From: Siphonodentalium dalli
Lineage: Eukaryota; Mollusca; Scaphopoda; Gadilida; Siphonodentaliidae
DNA: 64,000 nucleotides
Assembly (NCBI GenBank): GCA_032622095.1
Contig: CP136068.1
Span: 187,851,309 to 187,915,308 of the forward strand
Reading direction: 5' to 3'
Below are positions 53,085 through 62,642 of the stretch, in pieces. How positions within the stretch are numbered: position 1 is the first letter of the stretch; the number at the start of each line of letters is the position of its first letter. Both the position numbers and the translations under genes were made by a program. Below the pieces are notes generated by a model, which did not search any database, was not told where the DNA came from, and saw only the letters and a list, made by a program, of their open reading frames with translations.

Positions 53085-54953
53085 TGGAAGATCTGTTTGT
53101 GTGTTTGTGTGTGTGTTTGTGTGTAATCGATGGACTCGAAAATGGCCCAGCCGATTTCGATGAAACTTGGTATGTGGGGGTATTTTCGGGTCAGGACCAA
53201 CATAGGCCTATTAATTTGTCCGTGCGAGGTCAACTTTTCACGTGCCGAGGTCAAATCTGTTTTTACGCCGTTTTGCGCTAATATATTTCAGTTCGGTGCT
53301 TACAAATCGATTCGAAACAGCGCGAATAATAACATGCCAGTCATAATAATGGCACTATGAGAATCTTTCGTGTTTCCTCTTTCCAACGATATATAATATG
53401 TATGTATCCGTTTTAGTTATCTGCCTCAATTATTAAGAAGAAGTGGTACGATCTTCTATCAGGGTAAAAACAATGCGTAACTTCTATGACGTCGTTAGAG
53501 GTCATAAAGTTAGATCACGTTAACTCTTCTCCGGCCGATGCATTTGACTGTTGCAGACGTCTTGGCGATATCTCGGGCACCGATGGTAATTTATCTTTAC
53601 GTTGAAACTTGATAATTAATGAGCGTGTGTATATGAGGCGCGTTTATATACTTCAGTGGAAATCAAATCGGGTTAAACTGGCGGATTTTTAGGGACGAAA
53701 TTTGATGCATAGGGTATCTCGGTATCCGATGGGCCGATTTCCCGGTATCCGCTGGGCCGATTTCCACCATTTTTGGGGTGTTGGTCCACCTGACCTTGAC
53801 CTTCAAAATGGTCAATTCAAGGTCAAATCGGGTAAAACCGGATGGATTTCGACGGGTACTTTTGTCGGGTACTTTTGTTCGGGCACTGTGTTTTGGACGG
53901 GTCAAATCGTGACCCCACTTGACCTTGGCCTTCAAAATAGACAATTCAAGGTCAAAGCCCGGACGAAGTCGGGTCACCTTCTAGTACCATATATATTAAG
54001 CAATGCATCGGAGATATACCGGTACCGTAAGTAATAGAGAGCTTCTGCTTGTAACTTGTGACGTGTAGCGTGTAAGGTAAATGGCAGCATGCGATAGCAA
54101 ATATTAATACGAGACAACTCAAACAAATGTTTGCAATTAGGGAATATCTCGTTACATCAAATTTTAACAAGACTTTGGTGGTATATTAATAAATGTCGTT
54201 TCAAAAGGCATAACTCTGTAGCATTAGAAGTCAACAGAGCCTGCATGTGGCAATCGGCTGAATAATCACGGGTTATAAATTCGAATGATCAATCACCATA
54301 TATATTGTACTAGGCTAGTAGCAGATTAGCCCGCCACTGGCGGGATTGGTCCCATGGCTTTGGTCGATCCATTAATTTTTGTTTTTCAAGGTAACCCCGT
54401 ACAGGCATGCCGACAGCATGCTATCATTTGCGGGTACCCGTTTCAAGGTCATGTTGGGTGGACAAAATAACCCGACAAAAATTTTCCCAGTCCCGAGTTG
54501 ACCATACATAACACATTTCACGTCGATGTCACCGCTGACTACCGAGATATCACACAAGGTCATTTGTGGGTACCCGTTTCAAGGTCAAGGTCACTTCAGG
54601 CGGACAAACTGACCCGACGAAAATCCCCCCGTCCCTTGGAAGCCCTAAGTACGAAATTTCGTCTCGATATCCCCAGTTTCCGAGACGGTCGATTGAGCCG
54701 TATTTATACTCGTGTATATAAACCCTCTTTAACAACGACACCGCAGATACGAACGCTGCTTAATCATTAACCCATCAATTCCAACGACGGTGGCTGTGGC
54801 AGGGCTAAGGGTGAAGGAGTGCTCGGACGTTCTCGGAAGCGGTGCGATTGCACTTCTCGTGGCTTTTTACCCTAGATAGCAAGTTTGGGCTCAATCGGTA
54901 GAGCCGTTTTCGAGTCAATAAAGGTTTTACACACATATATATATATACGGAAG
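53085..54953. mobile_element. 1.9-kb element with microsatellite tips and inverted ends
   Basis: Left end: (GT)n then TAATCGATGGACTCGAAAAT, GGCCCAGCCGATTTCGATGA, AACTTGG. Right end, inverted: CAAGTTTGGGCTCAATCGGT, AGAGCCGTTTTCGAGTCAAT, then ACACACATATATA. The arms align over about 50 bp. Internally, CCTTGACCTTCAAAATGGTC with AATTCAAGGTCAAA occurs twice (53790, 53915) and GGGTACCCGTTTCAAGGTCA twice (54432, 54566). No credible transposase; non-autonomous. Confidence 0.7.
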
Positions 54954-55054
54954 TCTCAAAATATATAGTAGATATTCTATTATAACTAACCCTGAGCCCT
55001 GACGGTTTAATGCCTTCACGTTACACGCCATAACATATACAAGCGGAATATCTA

Positions 55055-55141
55055 ATGTATCAGAGAACTTGCATGTGTACTGTATAAATATATCTCTCTA
55101 TTGTATCAGATAACTTGCATGTGTACTGTATAGATATATCG
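55055..55141. repeat. Direct repeat, about 43 bp, two copies
   Basis: GTATCAGAKAACTTGCATGT followed by GTACTGTATARATATATC occurs twice. Confidence 0.85.
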
Positions 55142-55224
55142 TACGAAATCCGACATTTTAATATCAAAAGTGTACTAATCCATGAAACCAAACCGTGGGA
55201 ACTCAACAGCACTGAGCCAGACTC

Positions 55225-55985
55225 AGAAGCACCGCGCGGCCGGGCACATTAGGCTGAGAAGCACCGGGTACAATATAGGCTCAGAAGCACCGGGTACATT
55301 TGGCTGAGAAGCATCGGGTACATAATAGGCCCAGAAGCACCGGGTACAGTTGGCTTAGAAGCATCGGGTACATTTGTCTGAGAAGCACCGGGTACATTTA
55401 GCTGAGAATTACCGGGTACATAAGGCTGAGAAGCACCAGGTATACATTTGGCTGAGAAGCACCGGGTACATTTTGGCTGAGAAGCACCGGGTACATCAGG
55501 CTGAGAAGCACCGGGTACATTAGGCTGAGAAGCACCGGGTACATTAGGCTGAGAAGCACCGGGTACATCAGACTGAGAAGCACCGGGTACATTAGGCTGA
55601 AAAGCATCGGGTACATTTGGCTGAGAAGCACCGGGTACATTTGACTGAGAAGCACCGGGTACATTTGGCTGAGAATCACCGGGTACATCAGACTGAGAAG
55701 CACCGGGTACATTAGGCTCAGAAGCACCGGGTACATTATATATGCTGAGAAGCACCGGGTATATTTGGCTGAGAAGCATCGGTCACATTTGGCTGAGAAG
55801 CACCGGGTACATTAGGCTGAGAAGCACCGGGTACATTAGGCTGAGAATCACCGGGTACATTAGGCTGAGAAGCACCGGGTACATTAGGCTGAGAAGCACC
55901 GGGTACATTAGGCTGAAAAGCACCGGGTAAATTTGGCTGAGAATCACCGGGTACATCAGACTGAGAAGCGTGCACCGGGTACATT
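55225..55985. repeat. Minisatellite, 24-bp unit, about 31 copies
   Basis: Unit GAGAAGCACCGGGTACATTAGGCT. Period 24 keeps all frames open and yields VPGASQPN-like octapeptide reading on the minus strand; not treated as a gene because there is no non-repeat coding flank and several units carry indels. Confidence 0.95.
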
Positions 55986-56640
55986 TGGCTTAAACATTAT
56001 TCATAAGTTACGAGGTATAATATATTGTACTCGTACAGTATATTAGCTGATGGACGATTGCTTAAATTGTGTTACCCTTTACCCCGTGTTGATCAAAGGG
56101 CCACAATTCATGTATTAAAGAGCATTTAATGAATCTGCATGCACAGTGTACCTCGTCCGTGAAAGCACCTGCACATTCGCTCTTTTCGTCGCGCAACACA
56201 GCATGTGGCATAATTTAATTAGGATAAAATAAATATCATATCTTAGAAATGACCTTCCATTCCGGGTGCATGCAAAATAATATGGGGTACCTTCGTGTGC
56301 ATGCGTGCACCGTATGTATGCTATGCTATGTTCCCACGCATGGGGTATGACGTGCCATCTAACTCGATCCCCAAACTTTATGGCCGCTTGTAAATATTTC
56401 TAATCAAACTTGTTGACTCTGGGATTCGGGTTTGTGTACACTGTAAATTACTGCTTACGACGGGTAACTAATGGCTCTCGTCAGTTCAAACATCTTTGCA
56501 AAGAAACATTTCCTTCTCGTGTTCTGTAAACATTGGTCCATACCCGAACACGTGGCCCGTGGCTCATATATAACCATATACCCGAACACGTGGCTCGTAT
56601 CTCGTATACCAAAAAATACGTGGTTTGGTGCCCATATATA
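55986..56640. other. No gene; short duplication
   Basis: CCGAACACGTGGC is repeated near 56544 and 56583. Otherwise low-copy DNA. Confidence 0.4.
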
Positions 56641-57447
56641 AATCAGCAGGACCCACGAAAATCATAACATAATCAGCAGGACCCACCAACATCATAAGTT
56701 AATCAACAGGGCTCACCAACATCATAACTTAATAAGCAGGACCCACAAACATCATAGATAAATCAGCAGGACCCACCAACATCATAACGTAATCAACAGG
56801 GCCCACCAACATCATAGCTTAATCAGCAGAACTCACCAACATATCTAAATCAGCAGGGCCCACCAACATCATAGCTAAATCAGTAGACCCACCAACATCA
56901 TAACTTAATCAATAGAAGCCACCAACACCATAACATTAAAGCAGGACCCACCAACATCATCAGCAGGACCCACCAACATCATAGATAAATCAGCAGGACC
57001 CACCAACATCATATCTAAATCAGAAGGACCCACCAACATCATATAACAGGACCCACCAACATCACCAGCAGGACCCACCAACATCATAGATAAATCAGCA
57101 GGACCCACCAACATCATATAACAGGACCCACCAACATCACCAGCAGGACCCACCAACATCATAGATAAATCAGCAGGACCCACCAACATCATATCTAAAT
57201 CAGAAGGACCCACCAACATCATATAACAGGACCCACCAACATAACTAAATCAGCAGGACCCACCAACATCATATAACAGGACCCACCAACATAACCAAAT
57301 CAGCAGGACCCACCAACATCATAGATAAATCAGCAGGTCCCACCAACATCATAGCTAAATCAGTAGAACCGATGAACATCATAGCTAAATCAACAGGACC
57401 CACCAACATCATAACATAATCAGCGGGACCCACCAACCTCATCAGCA
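56641..57447. repeat. Tandem array A, left block
   Basis: Irregular units of about 20-36 bp built from CAGGACCCACCAACATCATA plus variable TAAAT/AACTTAAT linkers. Same core as 62643-64000. Confidence 0.93.
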
Positions 57448-57842
57448 GGTAGATATGGCAAGAAACGTGAGCAAAAAGTTAAGGGGGTATGTTTTTGTCC
57501 CATGTAGAAAGCCTTGACACAGAGCGGGACAAGCGTTACAGAAGCTGACAAAATATGTTTTTATTTCTCATCGTTATCTGCCTGCGTCCCAGTAGTAACC
57601 CTTGATACAGAGCGATACAAGCGTTACAGCAGTTAAAAAATCGTTTTTATTTCTTGTGATTATCTGCGTCCCAGTAGTAACCCTTGATACAGAGCGATAC
57701 AAGCGTTACAGCAGTTAAAAAATCGTTTTTATTTCTTATGATTATCTGCGACCCAGTAGTAACCCTTGATATAGAGCGATACAAGCGTTACAGCAGTTAA
57801 AATATCGTTTTTATTTCTCATCGTTATCTGCGTCCCAGTAGT
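57448..57842. repeat. Spacer s and tandem array B, left block (82-bp unit)
   Basis: 57448-57511 is spacer s (ATATGGCAAGAAACGTGAGC, GTTAAGGGGGTATGTTTTTG). From 57512, about four units of the 82-bp repeat containing CCCTTGATACAGAGCGATAC, AAGCGTTACAGCAGTT, TCGTTTTTATTTCT and ATCTGCGTCCCAGTAGT. Ends within a unit at 57842 where a transposon begins. Confidence 0.93.
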
Positions 57843-58299
57843 CCCATATAAAAATCCCCCTTGGTGTCACCTTGGTGAAACCATGGTTTCACCAAGGTAC
57901 CACCTTGGTTAACCATGGTGACATCTTGGTTCACCATGGTGGTAGCACAGTAAAGTGGCATCACGGTGAAAACACCACGGTGGTACCAAGGTGTTATCAC
58001 GGTGGTAGCACAGTAAAGTTTTTGCACCAAGGTGAAACCATGGTGGCACCAAGGTGGTACCACGGTGGTAGCACACTAAAGTTTTTGTACCAAGGTAAAA
58101 CCATGGTGGACCAAACCCGACCAAGGTATCACCATGGTGGTAGCACAGTAAAGTTTTTCTACCAAGGTGACACCAAGGTATCACCACGGTGGTAGCACAG
58201 TAAAGTTTTTCTACCAAGGTGAACCATGGTCTCACCAAGTATAACCACGGTGGTATCACAGCACCAGTGAAGTTTTCAATCAAGGTACCGCTATTACAT

Positions 58300-59018
58300 T
58301 TCACTTTGACCTTCAACTACAATGCTATTTACCATGTTGTGGGTCTCGTGCATCTACAATGGTATTTACATGCTTCGATTAATTTATTATTTACAATATA
58401 TACAATGGTATATGGTGAGTCATTAATTGTTTATAACATGCTGCCATATTGTACCAATATACGTAGCTTGTCACAGTATACATGTAGCAGGTTTACATAC
58501 TACATCACATTATTATTCTACTGCATTGTCAATAGTTGTATATGCAATGCTGTATCCCATAATATAAGAATGTTTAGATCGAGGTGAAGATATTATTAAT
58601 TATTATAAATGATATCTCAGTTATAACTTTTAACGAACAAACGTATATAATGTAATAATTAATAGGAATATGTTTTAGTATGGAATAAATATATAAACTG
58701 AATGGAGTTGTTTGGAAGACTTTGTTTACCTTTAATACATATTTTATAATGTTATAATTTAGTACTGTTTGCTTCCAACACAACAGGCAATATTTATCAA
58801 TATGTACAATTTGCATCTCACAATTACGTATTTTAGATATTTCCACAATTATGACTCTTTTCGGGGAAAAACAGCTCTGGTTTGAAAATCTAAGATATAC
58901 GGTACACAAATACGTTATTCATTTCCCGGAAGGTTTACATGGGCTCGCATTGTCCTCCTGGAGTCCATATCTGGTCTGGTGCTTCGTGGAATACCTGTTT
59001 CAATAGTGATGATATAAT
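58300..59018. other. Interior of the 2740-bp element, AT-rich, no ORF supported
   Basis: Between the left palindromic array and the ORF. Minus-strand ORF 58574-58909 (111 codons) is AT-biased, Ile/Tyr/Asn-rich and unrecognised; likely chance. Confidence 0.4.
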
Positions 59019-60155
59019 ATGCTCACTTTTTGTAAAATTCAACTTCGGTCGATCAAACTGGCCGAAATATATTTTAACAGTGTTTATTGCATGGCGGTGC
59101 GTATATCCTTACATGCAATAGAGTCATATTCATTCATCATATTCATTCCGTCATATTCGTTCGTCATGCAAACACAGATTGATACCTTCTCGTCCGACCT
59201 CTCGGCTCGAGTTAGCACCAATGAAGTTTCACAACAAGATATTTTACGCAGACTTGAAGCAGTTGAACGTGTATTGTATACAAACAGCCTTGCAGTGGAG
59301 CGCATCGAGAGCGATAAATGCAATGGCATTGCTAAAATGAAGGCCGACATGAAAACAATGAAGCAAGACATTTCAACAATCTTGGATAAGTGTGAACTGT
59401 TTCTGACTCAAGTCAACTCAACCAAAGGCTCAATAGCATCCATTGGTGGAAGGATTAAAACACTCGAAGAGTTACACAACAAGAACAACTTGAAGGGCAA
59501 ATCGAACTCACAAAAAACATCTGACAATGACAAGTGTGATTGTGAACATCGCTGCACAGAGAACCTCAAAGCTGATATGCAAAGTTTCGTCGGCCATATA
59601 TATGGCGAACTCAACAAATTCGCCCACTTGACATGGAACACAATCCACGCTAACCGATCGCAAAACCCAATTGATACAAGAGGATACCCACAATCGCCGT
59701 CAGTTAGCCATGCAGACATTCAGCTGGTTGGTATTAGCAAGCACCCATCTTCACCCACACCTAGTGCTTCAAAATTCAACCCGCAGGAAACGTCTACACC
59801 AAGTTCTTCTCACGTTAAACGCACAGATAAAGAGCCGACAAACACACCACTCGACAAGAAGAATAACTCTATTAACTATGCGCGTCACGCTAATCATGAC
59901 ACGCACGTTGACAACCAACAATCCAATCATGACCTCCGTGATATTCCTGTGGATGATTGTGACGACACCCACCACGATTCCACAGAAGACACTCGACACT
60001 CCAATAAACGGAGCCACCTGCAATCAGAGAAGCCTGGTGCTAACGATGATCATTCAAACCACAACAGACGCCCTTCGCGAAATAACTACTCATCGAACAA
60101 CGCATCTTTTTCCAGGTTCTATCAAAAGTCAAACGACAGTATACCACCATGGTAA
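59019..60155 (+). CDS. Coiled-coil, Ser/Asn/His-rich protein inside the 2740-bp element
   Basis: 378 codons from the first ATG; the better start is Met50 (59166), which opens directly into a soluble protein of 329 residues. Residues about 55-150 look like a heptad-patterned coiled coil (RRLEAVERVL, MKADMKTMKQDISTILDKCE). A CDCEHRC cluster lies at about 175-181. From about 215 to the end it is a disordered Ser/Thr/Pro then Asn/Asp/His-rich tail with basic stretches. No DDE, RNase H or zinc-finger transposase features. The stop codon is supplied by the right palindromic array (ACCACCATGGTAA), so the ORF end is made of element sequence. It could be a DNA- or RNA-binding accessory protein (ORF1-like) or a captured host fragment. 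Confidence that it is translated is moderate. Confidence 0.5.
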   Translation: MLTFCKIQLRSIKLAEIYFNSVYCMAVRISLHAIESYSFIIFIPSYSFVMQTQIDTFSSDLSARVSTNEVSQQDILRRLEAVERVLYTNSLAVERIESDKCNGIAKMKADMKTMKQDISTILDKCELFLTQVNSTKGSIASIGGRIKTLEELHNKNNLKGKSNSQKTSDNDKCDCEHRCTENLKADMQSFVGHIYGELNKFAHLTWNTIHANRSQNPIDTRGYPQSPSVSHADIQLVGISKHPSSPTPSASKFNPQETSTPSSSHVKRTDKEPTNTPLDKKNNSINYARHANHDTHVDNQQSNHDLRDIPVDDCDDTHHDSTEDTRHSNKRSHLQSEKPGANDDHSNHNRRPSRNNYSSNNASFSRFYQKSNDSIPPW

Positions 60156-60381
60156 CACCACGGTATACCATCAGTATACCATCATGGTAACACCACTGTA
60201 AACCACAGTATACCATCATGGTAACACCACGGTAAACCTCAGTATACCACCATGGTAACACCACGGTAAAGCACAGTATACCGCCATGGTAACACCACGG
60301 TAAACCATAGTAACACCATGGTAAACCACAGTACACCATCATGGTAACACCACGGTAAACCAAAGTATACCACCATGGTAA

Positions 60382-60540
60382 ACCATGGTAAAAAAAACCG
60401 AGATATTTTGGCCGCCCATCGTGGTGCCACCATGGTGGTTTACCTCGGTAAACCACCACGGTAAAACCATGGTAAACCACCATGGTGACACCACGATGGG
60501 CGGCCAAAATATCTCGGTTTTTTTTACCATGGTTTACCAT
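60382..60540. repeat. Perfect or near-perfect 150-bp hairpin at the right end of the element
   Basis: ACCATGGTAAAAAAAACCGA, GATATTTTGGCCGCCCATCG and TGGTG on the left arm reappear inverted as CGATGGGCGGCCAAAATATC, TCGG and a T-run ending in ACCATGGT. Arms about 65 bp, loop about 25 bp that is itself palindromic (GGTTTACCTCGGTAAACC). Confidence 0.9.
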
Positions 60541-60582
60541 GGTGTTTTACCATGGTGGCACCAAGGGGGATTTTTATATGGG

Positions 60583-61795
60583 GTAACCCTTGATACAGAG
60601 CGATACAAGCGTTACAGCAGTTAAAAAAATCGTTTTTATTTGTCATCGTTATCTGCGTCCCAGTAGTAACCCTTGGTACAGAGCGATACAAGCGTTACAG
60701 CAGTTAAAAAATCGTTTTTATTTCTAGTGATTATCTGCGTCCCAGTCGTAACCCTTGATACAGAGCGATACAAGCGTTACAGAATCTTACAGAGTTGATT
60801 TTATTTCTCATCGTTATCTGCGTCCCAGTAGTAACCCTTGATACAGAGCGATACAAGCGTTACAGAAGTTTAAGGAATCGTTTTTATTTCTAGTGATTAT
60901 CTGCGTCCCAGTAGTAACCCTTGTTACAGAGCGATACAAACGTTACAGCAGTTAAAAAATCGTTTTTATTTCTAGTGTTTATCTGCGTCCCAGTCGTAAC
61001 CCTTGATACAGAGCGATACAAGCGTTACAGAAGTTTAAGGAATCGTTTTTATTTCTAGTGATTATCTGCGTCCCAGTAGTAACCCTTGTTACAGAGCGAT
61101 ACAAACGTTACAGCAGTTAAAAAATCGTTTTTATTTCTAGTGATTATCTGCGTCCCAGTCGTAACCCTTGATACAGAGCGATACAAGCGTTACAGCAGTT
61201 AAAAAATCGATTTTATTTCTAGTGATTATCTGCGTCCCAGTCGTAACCCTTGATACAGAGCGATACAAGCGTTACAGCAGTTAAAACATCGTTTTTATTT
61301 CTAGTGATTATCTGCGTCCCAGTCGTAACCCTTGATACAGAGCGATACAAGCGTTACAGAATCTTACAGAGTTGATTTTATTTCTCATCGTTATCTGCGT
61401 CCCATGCAGTAGTAACCCTTGATACAGAGCGATACAAGCGTTACAGAAGTTTAAGGAATCGTTTTTATTTCTAGTGATTATCTGCGTCCCAGTAGTAACC
61501 CTTGTTACAGAGCGATACAAGCGTTACAGCAGTTAAAAATCGTTTTTATTTCTCGTCGTTACCTGCGTCCCAGTAGTAACCCTTGATACAGAGCGATACA
61601 AGGGTTACAGAATCTTACAGAGTTGATTTAATTTCTAGTGATTATCTGCGTCCCAGTAGTAACCCTTGATACAGAGCGATACAAGCGTCACAGCAGTTAA
61701 AAAATCGTTTTTATTTCCAGTGATTATCTGCGTCCCCGTAGTAACCATTGATACAAAGCGATACAAGCGTAACTCGTTAAAAAAATTCGACTTTT
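60583..61795. repeat. Tandem array B, right block (82-bp unit, about 14 copies)
   Basis: Continues array B at the exact point where 57842 stops. Variants: GTTACAGAATCTTACAGAGTT replaces the GCAGTTAAAAAATCG block in some units; TTTAAGGAATCG in others. Adjacent units group by variant, indicating multi-unit duplications. Confidence 0.95.
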
Positions 61796-62284
61796 TTTTT
61801 GTCACAAAGTCACCAATACTTATCGTGGAATAACTCCAATTAGAAAAATGAAAATATTATTTTATAAGGGGGATAACGTTGTTGAGAATGCGAATCTGCA
61901 ATTCCCGAATTTCAGCGAAGCCATAGAGAATGTGCTGATAGAGTTTGACAAAACTTTAAAGGTCCTCACAGAAACCACACACGTTAGAACTAGAATACTT
62001 TATACTTATAAATCTCAATGTTATTTGTCTATTTGTTCATTTGTCCGGGTTCATATTGTATTAATTAAAATGGCACTGTGATAATTTAACTAACCAACTA
62101 ATTATATACCCAAAATGACTGAAACTGGTTAGTGAAAATTTAAACACAGGGATAAACTGGAGTGTCTTGGGGTAGATGCCGTTGACCGCAGACTACTTAA
62201 ATGGGTACAAATAAATTAGATGATAAATAAAGAGCGTTTATTATCAGCTCAGACGCAGACATAAGTTGGACAAGAGCATCACTG
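61796..62284. other. Centre of the mirrored array structure, no gene supported
   Basis: About 490 bp of unique AT-rich DNA between direct and inverted array B. A plus-strand ORF of 77 codons (61848-62081) is unrecognised. Confidence 0.4.
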
Positions 62285-62642
62285 TCCAGACAGACTATCT
62301 ACATGGGAGCAGCAAGTATCGCTCTGTATCAAGGGTTACTACTGGGACGCAGATAACGACGAGAAATATAAAATATTTTTTAACTGCTGTAACGCTTGTA
62401 TCGCTATGTACCAAGGGTTACTACTGGGACGCAGATAATCACAAGAAATAAAATCAACTCTGTAAGATTCTGTAACGCTTGTATCGCTCTGTATCAAGGG
62501 TTACTACTGAGGCGCAGATAACGATGAGAAATAAAAACATATTTTGTCAGCTTCTGTAACGCTTGTCCCGCTCTGTATCAAGGCTTTCTACATGGGACAA
62601 AAACATACCCCCTTAACTTTTTGCTCACGTTTCTTGCCATAT
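62285..62642. repeat. Inverted array B (about four units) and inverted spacer s
   Basis: GTATCGCTCTGTATCAAGGG and ACTACTGGGACGCAGATAA are the complement of array B; then ACAAAAACATACCCCCTTAA and GCTCACGTTTCTTGCCATAT are spacer s inverted. The outermost unit shares the CCCGCTCTGT variant with the outermost unit on the left (57525), so the two sides descend from one duplicated block. Confidence 0.93.

Larger units (their letters stand above)
57843..60582. mobile_element. 2740-bp palindrome-array element, ACCATGGT type, with ORF
   Basis: Perfect 24-bp inverted ends starting CCCATATAAAAATCCCCCTT. The flanks show GT on both sides (57841-57842, 60583-60584); removing the element with one GT restores the array B unit CCCAGTAGTAACCC, so the ends are exact. 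Subterminal zones (57862-58290 and 60145-60560) are dense arrays of short palindromes: CACCAAGGTG/ACCATGGTTTCACC at the left, ACCATGGTAACACC and ACCACGGTAAACC at the right. The middle carries the ORF at 59019-60155. No recognised transposase, so probably non-autonomous or of an undescribed type. Confidence 0.88.

Noticed and set aside
52602-53126. Plus-strand ORF of 174 codons
   Set aside because: Ends in a GT microsatellite (CVCVCV) and is built from repeated short words; no motif.
55249-55984. VPGASQPN octapeptide ORFs resembling a collagen- or silk-like protein
   Set aside because: Produced by a 24-bp array with frame breaks between blocks; no signal peptide or non-repeat domain.
57824-58316. 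ORFs rich in HHG and PWF on both strands near the left end of the 2740-bp element
   Set aside because: They arise from ACCATGGT palindromes, which read as similar peptides on either strand.
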